Assembly (NCBI GenBank): GCA_024275775.1
Contig: JAJRYM010000119.1
Location: 1 to 9,743, forward strand
Length of the DNA: 9,743 nucleotides
Direction: 5' to 3'
Source: Nitrospirota bacterium
Lineage (GTDB): Bacteria > Nitrospinota_A > UBA7883 > JACRGQ01
The notes below the pieces were generated by a model. That model had not been told where the DNA came from and ran no database searches. It saw only the letters and a program-made list of their open reading frames with translations. Below, one piece after another: positions 1 through 5,913 of the stretch (within the stretch, counting starts at the first letter, position 1; every line of letters starts with the position of its first letter). The position numbers were made by a program, and so were the translations under genes.

Positions 1-153
1 GTGCACGACAGTTCCGAAATCGCGCGCAAGGCATATCGGCTTGGAGCCGATTACATAGTTTGCAAACCGGTGGAAATGGATGAGTTTCTTGAAACTGTTC
101 GGCGCAACATCGTTAAGGAGGTTCCGCCGGATTCCCTGCGGTTCGGGTCTTAG
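1..153 (+). CDS. Response regulator receiver domain, C-terminal fragment (partial at left edge)
   Basis: Frame 1 is open from the first base to a TAG at 151-153 and gives 50 residues. The segment GADYIVCKPVEMDEFLETV has the layout of the end of a CheY-like receiver domain: an 'xxGADxxxxKP' strand-loop with the invariant Lys-Pro (K22-P23 of the fragment), then a final amphipathic helix. By family knowledge this lysine contacts the phosphorylated aspartate, which would lie off the window. The protein stops about 27 residues after the KP motif, so the receiver domain is either the whole protein or its C-terminal domain. The GTG at base 1 is just an internal codon and should not be taken as the start. 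The gene converges on the ABC ATPase gene, with only 7 bases between the two stop codons. Confidence 0.75.
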   Translation: MHDSSEIARKAYRLGADYIVCKPVEMDEFLETVRRNIVKEVPPDSLRFGS

Positions 154-160
154 CCGCCGC

Positions 161-1126
161 TTACCGCCGCAAAAGACAGGCGGCTCGGTGTGAATCCGAT
201 ATCCTGAAAAAATCCGGCACTACCGTTTTGCATTCCTCCATCACCTTGGGGCAACGCGGGTGAAACGGACAGCCCGGCGGCCTTTCATAAAGCGGGGGCA
301 CTATGCCTGGTATTTCTCTTAGCCGACCGGTTTCCCTTCCGGCAATCGAAGGAATCGCCTCCAGCAGACATTCGGTATATGGATGCGAAGGGTTTGAGAA
401 AATATCTTCAATACGCCCCGTTTCGACTATCTTCCCGGCGTACATAACGGCCACTCTCTGCGCGTTTTGGGCCACCACTCCCAGATCGTGCGTGATGAGA
501 ATTATGGCCGTACGGAATTTTTTCTTGAGTTCGGTCATCAGGTCAAGTATCTGCGCCTGAACGGTTACGTCCAGCGCGGTGGTCGGTTCGTCGGCTATCA
601 GAATAGCCGGGTTAAGCGCCAGCGCCATCGCTATCATCACCCTTTGTCTCATACCGCCGCTCATCTGATGAGGATATTCGTCCACCCTTTTTTCCGGGTC
701 GGGGATGCCGACCTGCGCAAGCATTTCAATCGCCTTTTCCCGCGCGATCTTTTTTGAAGCCCCTTCATGTATTCGGAAAACCTCGCCTACCTGGTCTCCG
801 ATGGTGAACACCGGATTCAGAGCGGTCATAGGTTCCTGGAAAATCATGGCAATTCTATTTCCCCGCAGTCTGCGAAGCTCATCCGGGTTCATCGAAAGGA
901 TATTCTTCCCCTCGTACATTATCCTGCCGGCCGCGATTTCCGCCGGCGGTTCCGGCAGAAGCCTTAATATGGAAAGCGCCGTTACGGTTTTCCCGCATCC
1001 CGATTCCCCCACGATGCCGAGGGTTTCGTCCGGCTCCAGTTCGAAAGAAACCTCGTCCACGGCCGTGCCGATGCCTTCGGCGGTGCGGAACCTTACCACA
1101 AGGTCGTAAACGGAAAGAATCGGCAT
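161..1126 (-). CDS. OppD/DppD-type ABC transporter ATP-binding protein (orphan)
   Basis: A 321-residue ATPase of the peptide/nickel ABC importer class. It would energise uptake through a membrane permease pair on the cytoplasmic face. All nucleotide-binding motifs are intact: Walker A GESGCGKT (40-47), Q-loop Q97, signature MSGGMRQR (155-162), Walker B ILIADE (175-180), D-loop ALD (184-186) and switch histidine H213. The C-terminal oligopeptide-transporter region carries C286, C292, C299 and C317 (CPFHPRC...C...C), the pattern linked in this family to an iron-sulfur cluster. The start is supported by AAAGGA about 7 bases upstream of ATG, inside the end of the deacetylase gene, which stops 3 bases before this start, so the two are probably cotranslated. 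No permease, binding protein or OppF/DppF partner lies beside it in this window. Its substrate cannot be told from sequence alone. Confidence 0.93.
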   Translation of the reverse strand: MPILSVYDLVVRFRTAEGIGTAVDEVSFELEPDETLGIVGESGCGKTVTALSILRLLPEPPAEIAAGRIMYEGKNILSMNPDELRRLRGNRIAMIFQEPMTALNPVFTIGDQVGEVFRIHEGASKKIAREKAIEMLAQVGIPDPEKRVDEYPHQMSGGMRQRVMIAMALALNPAILIADEPTTALDVTVQAQILDLMTELKKKFRTAIILITHDLGVVAQNAQRVAVMYAGKIVETGRIEDIFSNPSHPYTECLLEAIPSIAGRETGRLREIPGIVPPLYERPPGCPFHPRCPKVMEECKTVVPDFFRISDSHRAACLLRR

Positions 1127-1129
1127 CGT

Positions 1130-2056
1130 TTATCCTTTCAAAATTTTAATATGCGCGGCCACGGTCTTCCCAAGAGTATAGATGTTGTACCCCCCTTCAA
1201 GAAAGGAAATCAGCCTTCCTCCGCAATGTTTTGCGGCGAACGAAACGAGCGCTTCGGTCAACCGTTCAAACCCGCTGTCCGTCAGCCTCATACCTCCCAG
1301 CGGGTCGGATTCATGGGCGTCGAACCCGGCGGAGACAAAAAGGATATCCGGGCTGAAATTCTCAAGCCTCGGCAGAAGGTCGTTTTCCATCAGCCGCATA
1401 TAGTCGGCATCACCGGAAAGCCCCGGAAGCGGATAGTTCACCGTAGCCCCTTCCGCGCCCGCGCCGCCGGTTTCATCGGCGGAACCTGTGCCGGGATATA
1501 TCCCCCAATGATGAAAGCTGGCGAAGAAAACGTCCGGATTGTCGTAAAAAGCGTGTTGAGTGCCGTTGCCGTGATGAACGTCGAAATCTACTATCGCCGC
1601 TTTTTGAAACCGGCCTTCAACGGCGTGGCGGGCGGCTATCGCTATATTATTGAAAAGGCAGAATCCCATGGCTTTGTTTCTTTCCGCGTGATGGCCGGGA
1701 GGCCGCACGGCGCAAAACGCCCTTTTGATTTTCCCTGCGGAGATATTTTCCACCGCTTCGCATCCGGAGCCTGCCGCTTTTACCGCCGCATCGAAACTGC
1801 GGGAGGAGACCGGCGTATCCATATCCATCGCTCCGGCTCCGCTTTCGCACTGCTGTTTTACGAACTTTATGTATTCCCGCGAATGGTTGCGCGCAATCTC
1901 GTCCAGCACTGCGTCTCTCGGCTCAATCCATTCCGCCGTGGGGATAATTTTTTTAACTTCCCGGTTTATCGCCTCAAGCCTACGGCCGTTTTCAGGATGC
2001 TCTCCGGTTTTGTGCTCAAAGAAAAGCGACGAGGTGAAATAGGCGAAATTCATCAT
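1130..2056 (-). CDS. Histone deacetylase-family (AcuC/AphA-like) zinc amidohydrolase
   Basis: A 308-residue member of the arginase/deacetylase superfamily. These enzymes hydrolyse acetyl-lysine or acetylpolyamine amides in the cytoplasm, using one zinc ion. The active site is complete: RPPGHHAERNKAMGFC carries the catalytic His pair (H122-H123), DFDVHHGNGTQ supplies zinc ligands D159 and H161, SAGFDAHESDP supplies the third ligand D246, and EGGY (Y290) is the transition-state tyrosine. The length fits a single-domain bacterial enzyme. The start is the first of two adjacent ATGs, preceded by GGAAAGG about 11 bases upstream; the second ATG is 3 bases on. It lies 42 bases after a YceI gene and 3 bases before the ABC ATPase gene on the same strand. 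Whether the substrate is acetylated protein (AcuC-like) or acetylpolyamine (AphA-like) cannot be decided; pairing with a small-molecule transporter ATPase mildly favours a small substrate. Confidence 0.92.
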   Translation of the reverse strand: MMNFAYFTSSLFFEHKTGEHPENGRRLEAINREVKKIIPTAEWIEPRDAVLDEIARNHSREYIKFVKQQCESGAGAMDMDTPVSSRSFDAAVKAAGSGCEAVENISAGKIKRAFCAVRPPGHHAERNKAMGFCLFNNIAIAARHAVEGRFQKAAIVDFDVHHGNGTQHAFYDNPDVFFASFHHWGIYPGTGSADETGGAGAEGATVNYPLPGLSGDADYMRLMENDLLPRLENFSPDILFVSAGFDAHESDPLGGMRLTDSGFERLTEALVSFAAKHCGGRLISFLEGGYNIYTLGKTVAAHIKILKG

Positions 2057-2098
2057 CAGGATTATAGCCTTTCCAGGGCTGTGCCGGAGCGGTGATGG

Positions 2099-2716
2099 TT
2101 ATTCTTGCAGGATTCCTTCCACTTCGAGTATGAGGTTAACCTTATTGCCGACAAGCAGGCCGCCGGCTTCCAGCGTCTTGTTCCAGGTTAAACCAAAATC
2201 CTTCCGGTTCACCTCGCCTCTCGCCGTGAAACCCGCATGGGTTTTCCCCAATAAATCTTTCGCCGTGCCGAGATACTCGCCTTCAAGCCGCACCTTTTTG
2301 GTGATGCCGCGAATTGTAAGCTTGCCGTCCACTATCAGATGCTTTCCCCCGGTATTCTTCGCGCTTGTCATATAAAAGGTCATGAGGGGATAGTTGGGAG
2401 CGTTGAAAAAATCGGTTAAGCGCAGTTGATCGTCCCTATCCTTGTCCTGCGTTTCAATACTGGCTGTCTTGATTGTCAGCTGGGCTTCGCGCAGTACGGC
2501 TTTATCCGGATCAAAATCGAAACTACCTTTGAAATCGAGAAACTGCCCTTTCACGTTGGATATGACCATATGCTTGACCGAAAACCCGATATACGTATGC
2601 CGGGGATCCACAACGTACTTCGCCGCAAGAACCGGCGATGCAACCAGCGCCAGCAAGACGAAAGAGAGGCAGACTGTTTGAAGAAATCCGCTGATAGAAA
2701 AACCGCGCTTAAACAT
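2099..2716 (-). CDS. YceI-family periplasmic lipocalin-like protein (copy 1, downstream)
   Basis: A 205-residue exported protein. From the chosen ATG it begins MFKRGFSISGF, followed by a hydrophobic stretch and a likely signal-peptidase site VLA|AKY after residue 31. The mature part has YceI-family hallmarks: VDPRHTYIGFSVKHMVISNVKG near the start, SIETQDKDRDDQLRLTDFF in the middle, LTIRGITKKVRLEGEYLG, and a C-terminal RKDFGLTW plus GLLVGNKVNLILEVEG. The family forms a lipocalin-like barrel that binds amphiphilic lipids such as isoprenoid quinones. An in-frame ATG 14 codons upstream is rejected because a strong GGAGGG (2723-2728) sits 6 bases before the ATG at 2716 and would fall inside the longer reading frame. 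It follows its paralogue by 19 bases and is probably cotranscribed with it. Ligand unknown. Confidence 0.93.
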   Translation of the reverse strand: MFKRGFSISGFLQTVCLSFVLLALVASPVLAAKYVVDPRHTYIGFSVKHMVISNVKGQFLDFKGSFDFDPDKAVLREAQLTIKTASIETQDKDRDDQLRLTDFFNAPNYPLMTFYMTSAKNTGGKHLIVDGKLTIRGITKKVRLEGEYLGTAKDLLGKTHAGFTARGEVNRKDFGLTWNKTLEAGGLLVGNKVNLILEVEGILQE

Positions 2717-2735
2717 TTTATTCCCTCCTGTGTAT

Positions 2736-3323
2736 TTATTGTTTCTCGATACCTTCAACCTCTATAATCAGTTTAATTTCATCGCCGACAAGAACTCCGC
2801 CGGTTTCAATAATCTGATTCCATGTAAGACCGAAATCCCTACGGTTAATAACGCCTCCCGCAGTAAAGCCGACGCGCTTTTTCCCCTGCGGGCCGGTTGC
2901 CGCGCCGAGGAACTCGCCCCGCAAAATAATCCCTTTGGTTACTCCGTGGATTGTAATATCCCCGAACGCCACCATCCTGTTGGCGATGGTTCTCTTACAG
3001 CTCTTCAGTTTGAACGTTATCAGGGGATATTGCGCCACGCCAAAGAAATCGGACGAACGAAGGTGGTTATCGCGCTTGTCAACATCGGTATCTATGCTCT
3101 CGGCCCGTATTTTCAGCCAGGCGCTTGTCAGTTTCACATTGGCTTTGTCGAACTCGAATTCGCCCTCAAACTTGTGGAAACGCCCTTTAACGTGGGATAT
3201 CACAAGATGGCTTACCGAAAAGGCTATTTCGGAATGAGCGGGGTCGATAACATAAATTGCCGCCGACGAGGGGCCGGATAACCAGAAGATAAAAACGGCA
3301 AAGAACGCAAGAATTTTTTTCAT
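2736..3323 (-). CDS. YceI-family periplasmic lipocalin-like protein (copy 2, first gene of the unit)
   Basis: A 195-residue exported protein with a short signal peptide (MKKILAFFAVFIFWLSG, likely cut at SSA|AIY after residue 21). The mature chain follows the YceI pattern of its neighbour: VIDPAHSEIAFSVSHLVISHVKG, SIDTDVDKRDNHLRSSDFF, ITIHGVTKGIILRGEFLG, RRDFGLTWNQIIETGGVLVG and a final IIEVEG. By eye, roughly half of aligned positions match copy 1, so the two are an old tandem duplication, not recent copies. Two ATGs are adjacent; the second (3323) is preferred because AAGGAGG (3329-3335) is 5 bases away from it but only 2 bases from the first. A sigma70-like promoter lies at 3370-3399. Probable role: binding or carrying a hydrophobic ligand in the periplasm. 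Confidence 0.93.
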   Translation of the reverse strand: MKKILAFFAVFIFWLSGPSSAAIYVIDPAHSEIAFSVSHLVISHVKGRFHKFEGEFEFDKANVKLTSAWLKIRAESIDTDVDKRDNHLRSSDFFGVAQYPLITFKLKSCKRTIANRMVAFGDITIHGVTKGIILRGEFLGAATGPQGKKRVGFTAGGVINRRDFGLTWNQIIETGGVLVGDEIKLIIEVEGIEKQ

Positions 3324-3369
3324 CATTTCCTCCTTGGAACAGATGAAAAGGTAGTTTTACTTACCTCGT

Positions 3370-3399
3370 ATTATATCCTAAAAACCTACGCCCGCTTAA
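3370..3399 (-). promoter_or_regulatory. Candidate sigma70 promoter for the yceI-yceI-deacetylase-ABC unit
   Basis: Read on the - strand there is a perfect TATAAT at 3370-3375 and a partial -35 TTAAGC at 3394-3399, with an 18-base spacer. Transcription would start near 3363, about 40 bases upstream of the preferred ATG of the first yceI gene. The -35 is the weaker half (3 of 6 consensus bases) and overlaps an inverted repeat, as expected for a regulated promoter. Inference from motif match only. Confidence 0.6.
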
Positions 3400-3423
3400 A
3401 AATAACACGCTCTATTTTTAAGC
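3394..3423. repeat. 11-bp perfect inverted repeat (GCTTAAAAATA ... TATTTTTAAGC)
   Basis: The arms occupy 3394-3404 and 3413-3423 with an 8-base spacer, and all 11 pairs match. The right arm on the - strand begins 20 bases after the stop of the CcsA/HemX-like gene, and the left arm overlaps the -35 of the yceI promoter. It could be a repressor or activator operator for the yceI unit, or a weak AT-rich terminator hairpin. A terminator is less likely because the stem is nearly all A/T and no U-run follows on the - strand. Confidence 0.6.
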
Positions 3424-3442
3424 CGAGACCCTTGTGTGGCGC

Positions 3443-4228
3443 TCAATAAACGTGGATGCCTAAAGCGGCCACAGCGCCCGCGAAGCCGAGCGCTCCCATA
3501 AGAGCCAGACTATGCCCGCGCCAGCCGAACGCAAGCCTCCCGATAATAAGAACGGCGTAAATCAGCCAGATAAGAAGAAATGGGATAACCCGTACCGGAT
3601 GCGGCCCAAGCCACGTGCCGAAATGGGAATAGCTCCATAACATGGCGGAAATCGTCCCCACCGTGATAAGCGGAAAACCGAAAACGAGTGAGCCGTAAAA
3701 CAGGTTGTCGAGAGTGGTGAGGTCGGGCAGTTTTTTAAACCACCCCGATAAATCGTGTTTTTTGAGGTGGCGCTCCTTCAGAAGATACATGATGGAAGCG
3801 GCGAAAAGAACCGCGAAGGAACTCATCGCCAGAAACGAAAGGGTGAAATGCATGGTAAGCCAGAATTCCTTTGCCGGCATGGCGGTGGTATTGTCGTGCG
3901 GCAGGATAAAGGAAGATATCATCAGAAGAAACCCTACAGGCGAAACGAAAACGCCCAGCGGCGTTACGCGAAAATAGAATATGGCGGCAATAAGCGCGCC
4001 CATGGTAGTCCACGCGAAAAACGATGCCTGCTCGAAAGGCGTGTGGTACGGGCCGTGCCCCGTTTTGGACGAGATGGCGAAAAGCATCGCCGTATGAAGC
4101 AGAAAACCGATAATCATCATCAGCGTAGCGAGATAAAAAAAGGCTTTTCTCTTTACCGCCATGTGCAGAAAGAACTTGGTCATCCCCAGAAAGTAAAAGA
4201 AAGAGGCCAAAATCATCAGGGTCGTCAT
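3443..4228 (-). CDS. CcsA/HemX-like integral membrane protein (cytochrome c assembly family)
   Basis: A 261-residue, strongly hydrophobic protein with about eight membrane segments (roughly 2-20, 31-51, 68-86, 92-110, 123-150, 178-198, 213-231, 240-260). Family signs are GHGPYHTPFEQASFFAW (57-73), a helix ending YLLKERHLK (148-156), LPDLTTLDNLFYG followed by GFPLITVGTISAMLW, and the C-terminal LGIHVY. Candidate heme-contacting histidines are H45, H127 and H259. The Trp-rich WxWDPK-type motif usual in CcsA is not present; that place reads GTWLGPHPVRVIPF (204-217). By family knowledge, CcsA proteins move heme for cytochrome c maturation and HemX affects glutamyl-tRNA reductase levels. The start ATG overlaps the stop of the precorrin-2 dehydrogenase gene by four bases (ATGA), so translation is coupled. 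That neighbour favours a HemX-like role in tetrapyrrole metabolism, yet no hemA follows. Confidence 0.82.
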   Translation of the reverse strand: MTTLMILASFFYFLGMTKFFLHMAVKRKAFFYLATLMMIIGFLLHTAMLFAISSKTGHGPYHTPFEQASFFAWTTMGALIAAIFYFRVTPLGVFVSPVGFLLMISSFILPHDNTTAMPAKEFWLTMHFTLSFLAMSSFAVLFAASIMYLLKERHLKKHDLSGWFKKLPDLTTLDNLFYGSLVFGFPLITVGTISAMLWSYSHFGTWLGPHPVRVIPFLLIWLIYAVLIIGRLAFGWRGHSLALMGALGFAGAVAALGIHVY

Positions 4229-4857
4229 TTTGGAACCGTTTTTCGTATAACCTCTTCGGGAGATATTTTCTCGCCGGCTCTGATTCTTTCAATGAGATCG
4301 GAGTTCGCTATTTCGGAAAGAATTTTCATCCTTACGTTCAAATCCTTTTCTCTTTCCATGAAAATCCGCCTTACCTCGCCCATAAGGGAAAGCATCTGCG
4401 CGTATTCCGGGCCGAACATTTTTTCCAGCTCTTTTCTGATCCGCTTTGCCATGGCGGGGGATTTCCCGGAGGTGGAAATCGCAAGCAGGAGATCGCCCTG
4501 TTCCACTACCGACGGCACGATAAACGTGCAGAGAGGCGGCACGTCCACCACGTTCACAGGGATTCCTCTTTCGCAGGCGTCATCGTAAACAGCGCGGTTT
4601 ACCGCCTCGTTATCGGTGGCCGCTATGGCGAGCACTACGCCGTCCATAAGTTTTTTTTCGTATTCGCCGTCGATATGCCGAACCTTCCCTTCAAGTTTCA
4701 GATTTTCAAGCGAAGCGTCTATTTCCGGCGCGACGACCTTGACCTTAGCGCCGCAGGAAACGAGCATTTCGACCTTCCGCGCCGCAACGTCGCCCCCGCC
4801 TACAACGAGGCATTCCCGCTCTTTTAAATCCATCATCATCGGATAGAAGCGCGGCAT
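4225..4857 (-). CDS. Precorrin-2 dehydrogenase / sirohydrochlorin ferrochelatase (CysG N-terminal/Met8p family)
   Basis: A 210-residue soluble enzyme that oxidises precorrin-2 to sirohydrochlorin with NAD+, a step toward siroheme (or d1 heme/cobalamin); some members also insert iron. It opens with FYPMMMDLKERECLVVGGGDVAARKVEML, with the Rossmann nucleotide loop GGGDVAARK at about 20-28. It then has VNVVDVPPLCTFIVPS, where D105 matches the catalytic aspartate of the family, and STSGKSPAMAKRIRKELE (128-145) in the dimerisation/chelatase segment. The length equals the stand-alone bifunctional type; no methyltransferase domain is fused. The ATG shares one base with the NrdR stop (TAATG), and its own stop overlaps the next ATG, so nrdR, this gene and the CcsA/HemX-like gene form a tight unit. 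Whether it chelates iron cannot be read from sequence. Confidence 0.93.
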   Translation of the reverse strand: MPRFYPMMMDLKERECLVVGGGDVAARKVEMLVSCGAKVKVVAPEIDASLENLKLEGKVRHIDGEYEKKLMDGVVLAIAATDNEAVNRAVYDDACERGIPVNVVDVPPLCTFIVPSVVEQGDLLLAISTSGKSPAMAKRIRKELEKMFGPEYAQMLSLMGEVRRIFMEREKDLNVRMKILSEIANSDLIERIRAGEKISPEEVIRKTVPK

Positions 4858-5315
4858 TACGATTTCTCTCTCGACAGGCGGGAAATTTCATCCATGAATT
4901 CGCTTGCGTCCTTGAACGAGCGGTAAACAGAAGCGAAACGGACGTAGGCAACCTCGTCGGTATCCCGCAGTACATCCATAATTTTCTGGCCGATTACCGA
5001 AGCGGGAATCTCCTTTTCTCCGCTTTCCCTCACGAACCGCGCCACGCGGTTAAGGAGCTCTTCTTTTTCTTCCACGGAGATGGGGCGTTTTTCAAAAGCC
5101 TTGTCCAGCCCGTGCATTATTTTATTGCGGTTGAACTCCTCCCGCCGCCCGTCCTTCTTTTTGATGGACGGGTAAACCGTTTCTATCCGCTCGTGCGTGG
5201 TAAACCTCTCCCCGCATTTCAGGCATTCGCGCCTTCGGCGGGTCACGTCGCCTTCACGGCTGAGGCGGGAATCCACCACTTTTGCCTCAAGATTTCCGCA
5301 GGCCGGGCATTTCAT
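4857..5315 (-). CDS. nrdR: Transcriptional repressor NrdR
   Basis: A 152-residue regulator of ribonucleotide reductase genes. The N-terminus is a zinc ribbon with C3, C6, C31 and C34 (MKCPACGN ... ECLKCGERFTT) and the basic stretch VTRRRRE. The rest, about 49-139, is an ATP-cone (KKDGRREEFNRNKIMHGLDKAF onward) that senses ATP/dATP. Length and architecture are typical. The Shine-Dalgarno is poor (only CGGA about 10 bases before ATG). It sits 62 bases downstream of def on the same strand, and two 10-bp palindromes lie in that gap. No ribonucleotide reductase gene is in this window, so its targets are elsewhere. Confidence 0.97.
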   Translation of the reverse strand: MKCPACGNLEAKVVDSRLSREGDVTRRRRECLKCGERFTTHERIETVYPSIKKKDGRREEFNRNKIMHGLDKAFEKRPISVEEKEELLNRVARFVRESGEKEIPASVIGQKIMDVLRDTDEVAYVRFASVYRSFKDASEFMDEISRLSREKS

Positions 5316-5346
5316 AATACAATCCGTACATACATTATTGCCCTGA

Positions 5347-5369
5347 ATGCTAGCATAAAATCGGCCGAT
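5347..5369. promoter_or_regulatory. Two adjacent 10-bp perfect palindromes upstream of nrdR
   Basis: In the 62-base gap between def and nrdR, ATGCTAGCAT (5347-5356) and ATCGGCCGAT (5360-5369) are each perfectly self-complementary, with centres 13 bases apart. Their sequences differ, and neither resembles the AT-rich NrdR box. They may be operators or incidental; no factor can be named. An AATAAT -10-like hexamer lies on the nrdR side but lacks a convincing -35. Confidence 0.35.
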
Positions 5370-5377
5370 ATGGAGCC

Positions 5378-5878
5378 TCAGGAACCGGCGAATTCATCCA
5401 GAAAATTTCCGATAACGCTCCGCCGTTCATTTTCCGGCAGGCAGTCCCAGATAAGTCTGCCGTTCATGTGGTCGATTTCGTGGCAGACGGCGCGGGCGGA
5501 ATAGTCGCTGAAGCGCATTACGAACTTTTCACCGTGAATATCCAGCGCGGAAATTTCCAGACTCCGGGGGCGGGAGATTTCAAGCCAAAGTCCGGGGATG
5601 CTCAGGCATCCTTCCTCGCCGGTTACGGCATCGGCGGCTTTTATAATCTTCGGGTTTATAAGAATCACCGGCTCGCCGGTTTTGCCATCCGGCTGGACGG
5701 CCGCCATTCTCAAAGCAACGCCCCACTGAACGGCGGCTATGCCGAAACCGCCGTTATGGCGCAGGAAACCGGCCATCTCGCCGGCGAGTTTCACAATATT
5801 CTCATTGAAATCCGCAACCTCTTTAGATATAGAGAAAAGCCTTTCATCCGGGTACCGTATGATTTCGCGGAATTTCAT
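5378..5878 (-). CDS. def: Peptide deformylase
   Basis: A 166-residue metalloenzyme that removes the formyl group from the N-terminal methionine of new proteins at the ribosome. All three family motifs are present: GFGIAAVQ (44-51), EGCLS (89-93) and HEIDH (133-137). Metal ligands are C91, H133 and H137, and E134 is the catalytic base. The length is normal. No methionyl-tRNA formyltransferase (fmt) gene lies next to it, although def and fmt are often paired. The first codon is chosen from MKFREIIRYPDERL, a standard N-terminus. No Shine-Dalgarno precedes it, but a candidate promoter at 5885-5913 would place the transcript start at or next to the ATG, so the mRNA may be leaderless. It is divergent from the radical SAM gene, with 14 bases between start codons. 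Confidence 0.95.
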   Translation of the reverse strand: MKFREIIRYPDERLFSISKEVADFNENIVKLAGEMAGFLRHNGGFGIAAVQWGVALRMAAVQPDGKTGEPVILINPKIIKAADAVTGEEGCLSIPGLWLEISRPRSLEISALDIHGEKFVMRFSDYSARAVCHEIDHMNGRLIWDCLPENERRSVIGNFLDEFAGS

Positions 5879-5884
5879 GAGAAA

Positions 5885-5913
5885 ATTTTAATATGAATTC
5901 AGCGATTAGGCAA
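5885..5913 (-). promoter_or_regulatory. Candidate promoter for def (possibly leaderless)
   Basis: On the - strand, TTGCCT (5908-5913) and TAAAAT (5885-5890) are separated by exactly 17 bases and match 4/6 and 5/6 of the sigma70 consensus. The predicted start of transcription, 6-7 bases downstream, falls at about 5878-5879, at the def ATG itself. The -35 lies inside the coding region of the divergent radical SAM gene. Motif-based inference. Confidence 0.5.

Noticed and set aside
152..185. AGCCGCC/GGCGGCT inverted repeat between the convergent genes, as a bidirectional terminator
   Set aside because: The 7-bp arms are 20 bases apart and inside coding ends, and no T-run follows on either strand.
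2061..2066. TATAAT on the - strand just before the deacetylase start
   Set aside because: There is no -35 at a proper distance, and it sits between the start codon and a good Shine-Dalgarno, so it is probably incidental.
1151..2095. Long + strand open frame opposite the deacetylase gene
   Set aside because: It is antisense to a protein with a complete active site, and the translation is rich in Arg/Pro/Gly without motifs.
2717..2758. Longer N-terminus (14 extra codons) for YceI copy 1
   Set aside because: The extra codons contain the GGAGGG ribosome binding site and overlap the upstream gene, and the extension would disrupt a normal signal peptide.
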